From positions 1-37,112 of the forward strand of contig CACWVN010000007.1 in the NCBI GenBank assembly GCA_902764285.1: a stretch of 37,112 nucleotides of DNA, read 5' to 3'. Source of the stretch: an uncultured Eubacteriales bacterium (GTDB lineage: Bacteria > Bacillota > Clostridia > Christensenellales > Aristaeellaceae). Positions 15,105 to 22,218 of this stretch are shown here, piece after piece. The notes beneath the pieces were generated by a model that had not been told where the DNA came from, searched no databases, and saw nothing but the letters and a program-made list of their open reading frames with translations. Position 1 is the stretch's first letter, and every line of letters begins with the position of its first letter. A program made the translations under genes and the position numbers.

Positions 15105-16145
15105 ATGGAGAACCGGCACAGCATGCCCGATGCCCGCGGCTGCCGCTGGCACTATGGGCTCGTGTTCGCGGCGCTGATCGCGGCGCTGTTGGCCGTCGCC
15201 GTGCTGAACGTCGCCACGGGCAGCGTGTCCATCCCCGCCGGCCGGGTCATCCGGGCGCTGCTGGGCGGGGAAGGCGAGAGCGCCGAGGCGGGCATCATTT
15301 GGAAGATCCGCCTGCCGCGCGCGCTGATGGCGGCGCTGCTGGGCGGCGCACTGGCGCTGTCGGGCTTCCTGCTGCAGACCTTTTTCGCCAATCCCATCGC
15401 GGGTCCGTTCGTGCTGGGCATCTCCTCCGGCGCGAAGCTGGCCGTGGCGCTGACGCTGGTGTTCGCCCTGCGCGGCGCCGGCGCGGCGTCCTCCGGGGCG
15501 CTGATCGCCGCGGCCTTCGCCGGGTCGCTGCTGGCGGTGGGCTTCATACTGCTGCTGTCCCGGAAACTGAAGCACGCGGCGACGCTGCTGGTGGCGGGCA
15601 TCATGATCGGCTACATCTGCTCGGCGGCCACGGAATTTATCGTCACGTTTGCCGACGACGCCGACATCGTGAACCTGCACGGCTGGTCCCAGGGCAGTTT
15701 TTCCGGCATGAGCTGGCCGGGCGTGGGCGCGGCGGCGCTGGCCGTGGGCATCGCCGCGGCGGGCGCGTTCATGCTGTCCAAGCCCATCGGCGCCTACCAG
15801 CTGGGCGAGACCTATGCCCGCAGCCTGGGCGTGAACATCCGCGCGTTCCGGGCGGCGCTGATCCTGCTGGCCAGCGCGCTGGCGGCCACCGTCACGGCCT
15901 TCGCCGGGCCGGTTTCGTTCGTGGGCATCGCCGTGCCGTACCTGATCAAGCGGATGCTGAACACGTCGAAGCCGCTGGCGGTGATCCCGGCTTCGTTCCT
16001 GGGCGGCGCGGTGTTCTGCATGGCCTGCGACTGGATCGCGCGCACGGCCTTCGCGCCCACGGAGCTGAACATCAGCACGGTGACGTCCGTGTTCGGCGCG
16101 CCGGTGGTGATCGCCATGATGCTGCGGCGGAGGGAGAGGCCATGA
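15105..16145 (+). CDS. FecCD/BtuC-family ABC transporter permease (iron chelate or corrinoid import)
   Basis: The 346-aa integral membrane protein has about 9-10 hydrophobic segments, as in BtuC/FhuB-type permeases. Visible signatures are RLPRALMAALLGGALALSG (conserved RxPR then ALAxSG), NPIAGPFVLGISSGAK for the usual NPLAxPxxLGxxxGA, and GWSQGSFSGMSW. The C-terminal FAGPVSFVGIAVPYLIKRM stands where siderophore permeases have GPIxFVGLxxPHxxR; the usual His-Arg is Tyr-Leu-Ile-Lys here. The start is ATG 15105, after a strong GGGGAGGAGG and behind a consensus promoter. Its stop overlaps the ATPase start (ATGA, 16142-16145), so the two are translationally coupled. No substrate-binding protein gene adjoins them. 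Confidence 0.93.
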   Translation: MENRHSMPDARGCRWHYGLVFAALIAALLAVAVLNVATGSVSIPAGRVIRALLGGEGESAEAGIIWKIRLPRALMAALLGGALALSGFLLQTFFANPIAGPFVLGISSGAKLAVALTLVFALRGAGAASSGALIAAAFAGSLLAVGFILLLSRKLKHAATLLVAGIMIGYICSAATEFIVTFADDADIVNLHGWSQGSFSGMSWPGVGAAALAVGIAAAGAFMLSKPIGAYQLGETYARSLGVNIRAFRAALILLASALAATVTAFAGPVSFVGIAVPYLIKRMLNTSKPLAVIPASFLGGAVFCMACDWIARTAFAPTELNISTVTSVFGAPVVIAMMLRRRERP

Positions 16146-17245
16146 ACCGCTGTTATCTGACTGCCAGGGGCATGACCGTGGGCTACGACGGCGTGCCGCT
16201 GATCCGGGACATCGCCCTGGAGATCGAACGGGGCGAGATCGTCGCGCTGATCGGGCCGAACGGCTCCGGGAAATCGACGATCCTCAAGAGCCTCGCCCGC
16301 CAGCTGAGGCTGCTGGGCGGGCAGGTGTTCGTCGACGGGGAGGAGCTGCAGCGGCTGTCCGGCGGGAATCTGGCCAGGAAGATGGCCGTGATGCTGACCG
16401 ACCGGACGAAGCCGGAACTGATGACCTGCCGGGACGTGGCGGCCGTGGGGCGCTATCCCTATACCGGCCGGCTGGGTCTGCTGACCGACGCGGACGAGGC
16501 GAAGGTGGACGCGGCGCTGGCCGCCGTGCAGGCGCTGGAGCTGCGCGACCGCGATTTCAACGCCATCAGCGACGGCCAGCGCCAGCGGGTGCTGCTGGCC
16601 CGGGCGATCTGCCAGGAGCCGGAGATCATCGTGCTGGACGAGCCGACCTCCTACCTGGACATCCGCCACAAGATCCAGCTGCTGTCCATCCTGCGGGATA
16701 TGGCGCGCCAGGGCATTACGGTGATCCTCTCGCTGCACGAGATCGACCTGGCGCGGAAGCTGGCGGACCGGATCATCTGCGTGAAGGGCGATACCATCGC
16801 CCGCTGCGGCGCTCCGGAGGAGATCTTCGACGAGGCCGCCATCCGGGAGCTGTACGACCTGGACGAGGGCGCCTTCGACCCGATGTTCGGCAGCGTGGAG
16901 CTGCCCCGGCCGATGGGCGCGCCGAGGACGTTCGTGCTGTCCGCCTGCGGCACCGGCGCGCCGGTGTACCGGGCGCTGCAGCGCTCGGGCGAGCCGTTCG
17001 CTGCGGGCATACTGTACGAAAACGACGTGGACTGCCGGCTGGCGCGGCGGCTGGCGGCGGAGGTGGTGACGGAGCGGCCGTTCATGCCCGTCTCCGACGC
17101 GGCCTTCGAGCGCGCGCTGGCGCTGATGCGCGGCTGCGAACGGATCATCGATGCGGGCGTGGAGATCGGCGAGACGAACGCGCGCATGGCGGAGCTGATC
17201 GAACTTGCCCGGCAGCTGCCGGGGTATAATACGCTTCTCAACTGA
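16142..17245 (+). CDS. FecE/BtuD-family ABC ATPase with a C-terminal extension
   Basis: The 367-aa ATPase partners the upstream permease. Walker A is GPNGSGKST (38-46), the Q loop lies near 86-95, the signature is ISDGQRQR (142-149), Walker B is IIVLDEPTS (162-170) and the switch His is in SLHEID (197-202). The ATPase fold ends near 250. The remaining 115 residues form a second module with SACGTGAPVYRALQRSGEPF, ILYENDVDCRLARRL, and VVTERPFMPVSD. I recall a similar tail in archaeal cobalamin ATPases (Halobacterium BtuD), which favours a corrinoid substrate over siderophore iron. This is a memory-based comparison. The start overlaps the permease stop by 4 bases. A very strong terminator follows. 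Confidence 0.92.
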   Translation: MNRCYLTARGMTVGYDGVPLIRDIALEIERGEIVALIGPNGSGKSTILKSLARQLRLLGGQVFVDGEELQRLSGGNLARKMAVMLTDRTKPELMTCRDVAAVGRYPYTGRLGLLTDADEAKVDAALAAVQALELRDRDFNAISDGQRQRVLLARAICQEPEIIVLDEPTSYLDIRHKIQLLSILRDMARQGITVILSLHEIDLARKLADRIICVKGDTIARCGAPEEIFDEAAIRELYDLDEGAFDPMFGSVELPRPMGAPRTFVLSACGTGAPVYRALQRSGEPFAAGILYENDVDCRLARRLAAEVVTERPFMPVSDAAFERALALMRGCERIIDAGVEIGETNARMAELIELARQLPGYNTLLN

Positions 17246-17285
17246 AACCGGCGAATCTACGGGCGTCTTTTCCGCCTCCGCGCGG

Positions 17286-17326
17286 GCGCAAAAAAGCGGA
17301 CCCAATACGGGTCCGCTTTTTTGCGC
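17286..17326. terminator. Bidirectional intrinsic terminator
   Basis: A perfect 18-bp stem (17286-17303 with 17309-17326) contains six A and six T and has an AATAC loop. It serves the ABC ATPase gene (+) and the amidohydrolase gene (-). Confidence 0.95.
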
Positions 17327-17330
17327 GATC

Positions 17331-18428
17331 CTACAGCAGCGCCTCCAGCGCCGCCAGCGCGGCGGGGATGATGCCGTCGTCGAAGCTGAAGCACTCGGTG
17401 TGCAGGCCGGGGCAATCCTCGCCGTCGCCGATGCCGAAGTACATGCCCGGCGCGCGCTGCAGGATCCACCCGAAGTCCTCCGACCAGCGCATCGGTTCGT
17501 CCAGTTCCCGCACCGGCAGTCCCGCGCCGCGGAACCGGGCCACCGCGTCGTCATACACGCGGTCGTCGTTGGTGGTGTCGGGGAACACGTCCCGCAGTTC
17601 AAATTCACAGGTCATGCCCGCGTCGGCGCAGCCCGCGGATGCCGCGGCGCGGATGCGATCCGCCAGCGCGTCGATGTCCGCCTGGCGATGGCCGCGCAGC
17701 GTCATGCACAGCGTCCCCTCTGAGGCCGACAGGCCGAAGTTTTCGCCGCCGGCGCGCAGCCCGATCAGCGTGCGCATCAGCAGCCGGTCCTCGCCGCCGA
17801 GGATATCGCCGATCATTTTCGGCGTTTCCAGCGCCAGCCGGCTGAGCAGCTCGATGGGGTTGGCACCCTGGGCGGGATAGGCCGCGTGGGCGGGCCGGCC
17901 CTGGATGCGGACGACCAGCCCGCAGGAGGCGCACGCGAAGCAGCCGCGGCGCGTCAGGATGTGGTTTCTCGGGAACCCGGGGATGTTGTGCAGCGCGTAG
18001 ACGGCCTGCAAGCCGGCGATCTCCGGCCAGGTTGCGCATACCTGCCGGCCGCCCTCGCCGGTCTCCTCCGCCGCCTGGAAGATCAGATGGACGTTCCTTC
18101 CGGTGCGCCGGCCCTCCAGCATCAGCGCCAGGCCGCAGAGGATTGCCGCGTGGCCGTCGTGCCCGCACCCGTGGCGAGCGCCGTCTTCCGTTCCTTCCAC
18201 GGGGATGGCGTCCAGCTCGGCCCTGAAGCCGATTTCCGGCAGGCCGTCGCCCTCCCGATGGGTGGCCAGCAGCCAGCCGCTCCGGTCCTCGACGGCCAGC
18301 GTGGTGTTCGCTTCCAGAAACGCGCGTATCGCGGCGATGGTGGCGGTTTCGCGTCCGGAGCGCTCCGGGCGTTCGTGAATGGCGCGGCGCAGTGCGATGA
18401 TCTGCGCCATCTGGGCGGCGTTCAGCAT
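17331..18428 (-). CDS. M20D-family metallo-amidohydrolase (hippurate/N-acyl amino acid amidohydrolase type)
   Basis: The 365-aa cytosolic peptidase/amidohydrolase belongs to the M20D group, which cleaves N-acyl amino acids or similar amides with one or two metal ions. Visible motifs are FRAELDAIPV (68-77), HGCGHDGH (86-93, metal Cys and His ligands with catalytic Asp nearby) and FQAAEETGEG (117-126, catalytic Glu pair). GRPAHAAYPAQGANPIE marks the dimerisation lid region, and CPGLHTECFSFDD near the end carries the last metal His. The length is slightly shorter than the usual 380-400 aa. The start has GGGGAGG at good spacing and an extended -10 promoter at 18462-18490. The substrate cannot be read from the sequence. 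Confidence 0.93.
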   Translation of the reverse strand: MLNAAQMAQIIALRRAIHERPERSGRETATIAAIRAFLEANTTLAVEDRSGWLLATHREGDGLPEIGFRAELDAIPVEGTEDGARHGCGHDGHAAILCGLALMLEGRRTGRNVHLIFQAAEETGEGGRQVCATWPEIAGLQAVYALHNIPGFPRNHILTRRGCFACASCGLVVRIQGRPAHAAYPAQGANPIELLSRLALETPKMIGDILGGEDRLLMRTLIGLRAGGENFGLSASEGTLCMTLRGHRQADIDALADRIRAAASAGCADAGMTCEFELRDVFPDTTNDDRVYDDAVARFRGAGLPVRELDEPMRWSEDFGWILQRAPGMYFGIGDGEDCPGLHTECFSFDDGIIPAALAALEALL

Positions 18429-18461
18429 CGGTGGTTCCTCCCCGGGTCGTTTTGCATCTGT

Positions 18462-18490
18462 ATTTTACCACAGGCGCGCGGCGGCGTAAA
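18462..18490 (-). promoter_or_regulatory. Promoter for the M20 amidohydrolase gene
   Basis: On the minus strand, TTTACG (18485-18490), a 17-bp spacer and TGG-TAAAAT (-10 at 18462-18467) form an extended -10 promoter immediately after the terminator of the upstream small gene. Confidence 0.65.
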
Positions 18491-18493
18491 GGG

Positions 18494-18519
18494 AAACCCG
18501 CCGGTTTTCCGGCGGGTTT
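18494..18519 (-). terminator. Intrinsic terminator after the 59-aa gene
   Basis: AAACCCGCCGG pairs perfectly with CCGGCGGGTTT across a TTTT loop (11 bp). It lies 6 bp beyond the stop codon of the minus-strand small gene. Confidence 0.85.
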
Positions 18520-18525
18520 TACACA

Positions 18526-18705
18526 TCACGGCGTCTCGCTGGCGATGGCCTCCGCGCGATTGCGCAGCGCCTCGAAGGAATCGATGCGCCGGCCGTCGGG
18601 CGCGATGCGCTCGCGCACTTCCAGCGGCAGCGCTTCAAAGTACCGGAGCGCCTGTTCGTCGTGCTTCAGCAGTTCGGCCAGGCCGGAATACTTGGGATAG
18701 CCCAT
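18526..18705 (-). CDS. Small conserved-type hypothetical protein, 59 aa
   Basis: A 59-aa soluble protein begins MGYPKYSGLAELLKHDEQAL. It then shows the pattern YFEALPLEVRERI, followed by a short loop and SFEALRNRAEAIA. An LPxxVRExI segment followed by a second helix with spaced Leu/Ala recurs in small clostridial proteins of unknown function, as far as I recall. No function is assigned. The start was placed at the ATG whose first base is 18705, because CGAGGTG sits 7 bases upstream. Longer in-frame readings to 18861 have no ribosome binding site and run into the neighbouring gene. A terminator follows directly. Confidence 0.7.
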   Translation of the reverse strand: MGYPKYSGLAELLKHDEQALRYFEALPLEVRERIAPDGRRIDSFEALRNRAEAIASETP

Positions 18706-18752
18706 GTGAATCACCTCGGGTCTATCCTGCCCAAAGCGCGGCGGACTATGCA

Positions 18753-18777
18753 CAATCCGGCCCGTCGGGCCGGATTG
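18753..18777 (-). terminator. Hairpin after the membrane protein gene
   Basis: A perfect 11-bp stem (18753-18763 with 18767-18777) has a 3-base loop, 15 bp beyond the stop codon of the minus-strand gene at 18792. No T tract follows, so termination strength is uncertain. Confidence 0.5.
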
Positions 18778-18791
18778 CGGTCGGGGTCGCC

Positions 18792-19307
18792 TTATCGCGC
18801 GGGTTTCAGCCCGCCTTCGCTGAACCGCGAGCTCAGCAGCTCGCTGATTCGATCCATGCACCGGCGCATGTTGCTCTCGGCCAGGTCGGTGGGGGTGTTG
18901 TCGCGGTAGGCCGCTTCATAGGCGGCGAAGGCGTTGGTGAGATCGTTGATGTCGCTGTCGGTCAGCACGATGTACTTCGGCCCGTAGGCCTGGCCCAGCA
19001 GGCTGTTCAGCGTTACCGACGCGATGAAGTATTCCCGCATCTGCGGCAGTATGACGTTCGGAACATCCGCGTTGGGCACGGCGGTCATGTCGAAGGACTG
19101 CTTCAGAATGAACAGGTTGGAATACAGCGCCTCGCCCGTCTTGTTGCGCGCGGCTGTATATTCACGCTGTATATTCGCCCGCATATTATTCGATATGCAC
19201 AGGGCAGCCACCAGCACGACGATCAGGACAACGGCCGCCAGCAGAATCGCCTTTATACGCGCGTTAAGCGTCGAAAAAGCGTGCAGCCCCGCCTTTGCTT
19301 TCTCCAT
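18792..19307 (-). CDS. Single-pass membrane protein of unknown function
   Basis: The 171-aa protein has a basic cytoplasmic N-terminus (MEKAKAGLHAFSTLNARIK) and one strong membrane helix (about 20-40, ILLAAVVLIVVLVAALCI). An extracytoplasmic, mostly helical domain follows (about 45-171) with an ANIQREYTAARN segment. That layout recalls LemA-like or sensor-type extracytoplasmic helical bundles, but no family signature is present. It is transcribed from the palindrome-rich region 19308-19500 and ends in a hairpin. AGGAGG-like bases (GGAGGG) precede the start codon. The function is unknown. Confidence 0.75.
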   Translation of the reverse strand: MEKAKAGLHAFSTLNARIKAILLAAVVLIVVLVAALCISNNMRANIQREYTAARNKTGEALYSNLFILKQSFDMTAVPNADVPNVILPQMREYFIASVTLNSLLGQAYGPKYIVLTDSDINDLTNAFAAYEAAYRDNTPTDLAESNMRRCMDRISELLSSRFSEGGLKPAR

Positions 19308-19335
19308 AAATCCACCCTCCTGATTATCGGTTTGG

Positions 19336-19465
19336 GATTATATATGCGCTTGTGAGACTGTATATGCATTGCATACGCTAATAATTATACGACATTTTTC
19401 CTGCAAATCCTCTGTCATATTGTGAAAAGAAATGCATATATGCAACGAATATACAGGTGTATATT
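19336..19465. promoter_or_regulatory. Cluster of operator-like palindromes in a divergent intergenic region
   Basis: Three perfect dyads lie within 110 bp: TATGCATTGCATA (19363-19375), TGCATATATGCA (19433-19444) and AATATACA-GG-TGTATATT (19448-19465). A half-site-like TATATATGC lies at 19340. Minus-strand -10 candidates TATAAT (about 19336-19341 and 19384-19389) fall in the same stretch. The arrangement suggests binding of one or more dimeric regulators upstream of the minus-strand membrane protein gene. Confidence 0.5.
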
Positions 19466-19536
19466 ACTTTTTTTATACATTGTGACATAATCCGCGCCAA
19501 TGGCCGCGCGAAAGGCGTCATATTTGATGCCCGCGA

Positions 19537-19566
19537 TTGTCAAGGCGGCGGCGTTTTTGCTATAAT
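19537..19566 (+). promoter_or_regulatory. Extended -10 promoter for the aldo/keto reductase gene
   Basis: TTGTCA (19537-19542), an 18-bp spacer and TGC-TATAAT (-10 at 19561-19566). This gives a leader of about 140 bases before the start codon. Confidence 0.85.
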
Positions 19567-19714
19567 GCCGGAAAGAGGACAACGAAAAACTCAGCTTTAC
19601 CGCATACCTTACTTCGGAAAACCCTGTAAAACAAGGTTTGCTGAATTGCCAAAGCCCGCAGGTGCATGGTTTTTCGAAGTTGTCGAAAGAGAATGAAAGG
19701 GAGAAGGGATTTGC
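19567..19714 (+). other. Untranslated leader of the aldo/keto reductase gene
   Basis: The leader contains an imperfect hairpin around AACCCTGTAAAACAAGGTT (19619-19638) and a perfect small hairpin TTTCGA-AGTTG-TCGAAA (19672-19688) shortly before the ribosome binding site. I do not recognise a known riboswitch in it. A 79-codon frame running through it (19457-19696) starts upstream of the promoter and is rejected. Confidence 0.4.
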
Positions 19715-20668
19715 GTGCGATACCGTGAACTGGGCGGAAAAAGGGTTTCGGTGCTGGCGCTGGGCACCGGCGATTTCGGCGGAAAAATAGCGGAGGGAAA
19801 GGGCCGGGAATTTCTGGACGCCTGGGCGGAGCTCGGCGGGAATTACGTGGATACCGCTCGGGTTTACGGCGATTTCGAAGCCCGCGTGCCGGGCGGCAGC
19901 GAAAGGGTGGTCGGCCGCTGGCTGGAGGGCCGGGAACGGGAGCGGTTCTTCATCAGCACCAAGGGCGGGCACCCGGACCTGGACCGCATGGATGTGAGCC
20001 GGCTCAGCCGCGGGGAAATCCTGGACGACGCGCGGCGCAGCCTGGACGCCCTGCGCACCGACTGCGTGGACATCTACTGGCTGCACCGGGACGACGTCGC
20101 GCGCCCGGTGGGCGAACTCGTCGAAACGCTGAACGCGCTGCTGGACGCGGGCATGACGCGGATGATCGGCGCGTCCAACTGGTCGCCGCGGCGCGTCCGC
20201 GAGGCCAACGCATGGGCGGCGGAACACGGGCTGCATCCGCTGGACGCCAACCAGCCCCAGTGCAGCCTGGCCCGCCAGACGGTCGTGGAGGATCCCACGC
20301 TGTACGCCATGGACGGCGAGACCTGGCGGCTGCACCGGGAGACCGGCATGCCGCTGATGCCCTTTTCCGCCCAGGCGAAGGGGTTTTTCACCAAGCTGTA
20401 CGAGCTGGGCGAGGCCGGGCTGCCCGAAGGGACCCGGCGGGATTTCATGTGCCCGGAAAACATGGCGGTCTACCGCCGCCTTCTGGCGCTGCGCGAACAG
20501 ACAGGCCTGTCGGTGGGCGCGCTGTCGCTGGCCTGGCTGACGTGCCAGCCGTTCCCGGTGTTTCCCCAGTGCGGCGCCAGCCGGCTGGAGCACGTGCTGG
20601 CGCTGGGGGAGGCGGGCGACGCGGTGATCACGCCCGAACAGCGGGATTACCTGCGCGCCGGGGCATAA
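19715..20668 (+). CDS. Aldo/keto reductase family protein
   Basis: The 317-aa cytosolic TIM-barrel NAD(P)H oxidoreductase follows the AKR pattern: YRELGGKRVSVLALGTGDFGG at the start, and NYVDTARVYG (33-42, containing the catalytic Asp and Tyr). The catalytic Lys lies in FFISTKGGHP, and RRSLDALRTDCVDIYWLHRDD (with the catalytic His) follows at about 109-129. RMIGASNWSPRRV lies near 150-162. It resembles the YghZ/IolS-type subfamily, but the physiological carbonyl substrate is not shown. The start is GTG 19715, 6 bases after GAGAAGGGA, and it has its own extended -10 promoter. It converges with the RCC1 protein gene, only 6 bp from its end, and no clear terminator lies between them. Confidence 0.92.
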   Translation: MRYRELGGKRVSVLALGTGDFGGKIAEGKGREFLDAWAELGGNYVDTARVYGDFEARVPGGSERVVGRWLEGRERERFFISTKGGHPDLDRMDVSRLSRGEILDDARRSLDALRTDCVDIYWLHRDDVARPVGELVETLNALLDAGMTRMIGASNWSPRRVREANAWAAEHGLHPLDANQPQCSLARQTVVEDPTLYAMDGETWRLHRETGMPLMPFSAQAKGFFTKLYELGEAGLPEGTRRDFMCPENMAVYRRLLALREQTGLSVGALSLAWLTCQPFPVFPQCGASRLEHVLALGEAGDAVITPEQRDYLRAGA

Positions 20669-20674
20669 CCGCGG

Positions 20675-22204
20675 CTACAGCCGCCAATCGGATACGTCGC
20701 ACTGGCCGTGGTCGTTCAGCCCGAGGGCGAATACATGGCCGGCTTCGTTCATCACGAGGATGTGCGTGCCGCTGGCGGCGGCTTCCACCGCGTTGCCCTC
20801 GATCTCGATTTCGGATTCCACCCGGCCGCGGAACATGAAGCTCATCGCTCTGCCGTCCCGGGTCACGCCCACCAGCCCGCTTTCGCTGAGGGCCACGCAG
20901 GCCAGATTCGTCCATTTGGGCGAGTTCGGATAATTGCTGACCAGATTGCCGTTCTCATCCAGCCCCGCGGATACCGGGCCGCACACGCGCAGGCAGGTCA
21001 CCCCTTCCGCGGACGAAAGCCGCGCGCCGGGGTGGGTGCACAGCATGCCGTCCGGCGCGTACAGGCACCCGGCGGAATAACTGCCAGCGGCGATCTCCGT
21101 GACGCCGTGCCAGCCGGCTACCGTGTCGGCATACCGGGTGCTGGCCACCACGGTGCCGTCCCGCTTCAGGCCGAAGCTGCCGAACGCGTTGGCGGCGACG
21201 CCCACGATGTCGGTCCAGCCGGAGACGTCGCACTGGCCGTAGTGGTTGTCGCCCGTGGCCAGCACGGTGCCGTCGGCCCGCAGGCCGAGCGTGTGCATGG
21301 CCCCGGCGGCCACCTGGATCACGTCCGTCCATCCGGACACATTGCACTGGCCGAAGCTGTTGTTGCCGGCGGCCAGCACGGTGCCGTCGGCCCGCAGGCC
21401 CACGGAATGGCGGTATCCGGCGGCCATGCGCCCGGCGATGACGTGGGTGCGGGCATCGCTGAGCCGCGCCATATCCTTCTTCATCTGGGCGAGCTTCGGG
21501 CCGTTGAACATGTCCATCGCCAGCATCTCGGCGGCCTGGGCGTCGCTTTGGGCCAGGTGGCGAACCACGCCTTCGATGCGGTCTTCTGAGCCGTCTATGG
21601 CCAGCAGCCGCTTTTGCGCGGTATCCATGTCGCCGTCCAGATAAACCAGCACGGCCAGCGCGCAGCGGCAGTCGATATAGCGCGACGCGCTGTCGCGGTA
21701 ATCGGTCAATTGATAGAAGCGCTGGCCGGCGTCTTCGTAGTTGCCCGCGGCGTACTGCGCGTCAGCCTGTCCGTAATGGCAGGCCCGGACGACCTCGGTC
21801 AGCCGTTCGCTGGCGGGCAGATCCGTCGCCAGGGACAGCGCGTCATCGAAATGGCCCGCCTGCACGTGCTGCTCGGCCAGCTCCAGCCGCAGCAGGGAGA
21901 TGCGCTCTTCCGGCGCGCCTTCGCTCTCCAGCACGTTGATGAAGTGGTCGGCGGCGTCCAGCTGGCCGGAGGCGACCATCGTGCGCGCGCGGGTGAGCCG
22001 GATCTCGGGCATCATCAGCGCCAGCACGCCCAGCGCCAGCACCAGCACCGCCGCCAGCGCCAGCGAACCGATCACGATGGCGCGGGCGCCCTTCGGGCGG
22101 GCGCGGCGCGGCCGGGCGACGCGGGCGGCCGGCTTCGAGGCGGCCGGGCGGCGTCTCGTCTGCGCGGCGGGACGCCTTCTCCTTGGGCTGTTGTTCCTGT
22201 TCAT
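20675..22204 (-). CDS. Membrane-anchored RCC1-repeat protein
   Basis: The 509-aa protein has a very basic Arg/Pro/Ala-rich cytoplasmic N-terminus (1-42) and one membrane helix (about 43-65). A helical TPR-like region follows (about 70-260) containing LTDYRDSASRYIDCR. Four to five RCC1-type beta-propeller blades then run from about 265 to the end. The blades repeat GLRADGTVLAAGNNSFGQCNVSGW, varied as ATGDNHYGQCDVSGW and ALGLNDHGQCDVSDW (the last at the C-terminus). RCC1 propellers are protein-interaction modules; secreted bacterial ones occur in Firmicutes, with unknown partners. The start (ATG 22204) has GGGAGGG 7 bases upstream. It is the third gene of the MBOAT-DHHW-RCC1 unit, 14 bp after the DHHW gene, so it may assist an extracytoplasmic acylation system. 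That link is inferred. Confidence 0.88.
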   Translation of the reverse strand: MNRNNSPRRRRPAAQTRRRPAASKPAARVARPRRARPKGARAIVIGSLALAAVLVLALGVLALMMPEIRLTRARTMVASGQLDAADHFINVLESEGAPEERISLLRLELAEQHVQAGHFDDALSLATDLPASERLTEVVRACHYGQADAQYAAGNYEDAGQRFYQLTDYRDSASRYIDCRCALAVLVYLDGDMDTAQKRLLAIDGSEDRIEGVVRHLAQSDAQAAEMLAMDMFNGPKLAQMKKDMARLSDARTHVIAGRMAAGYRHSVGLRADGTVLAAGNNSFGQCNVSGWTDVIQVAAGAMHTLGLRADGTVLATGDNHYGQCDVSGWTDIVGVAANAFGSFGLKRDGTVVASTRYADTVAGWHGVTEIAAGSYSAGCLYAPDGMLCTHPGARLSSAEGVTCLRVCGPVSAGLDENGNLVSNYPNSPKWTNLACVALSESGLVGVTRDGRAMSFMFRGRVESEIEIEGNAVEAAASGTHILVMNEAGHVFALGLNDHGQCDVSDWRL

Positions 22205-22218
22205 GCGCGTCCCTCCCT

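Noticed and set aside
14462..16141. Upstream extension of the BtuD-type ATPase frame (927 codons)
   Set aside because: The upstream part overlaps the second sugar permease and the FecCD permease in another frame. The true start is the ATG at 16142 in the ATGA overlap.
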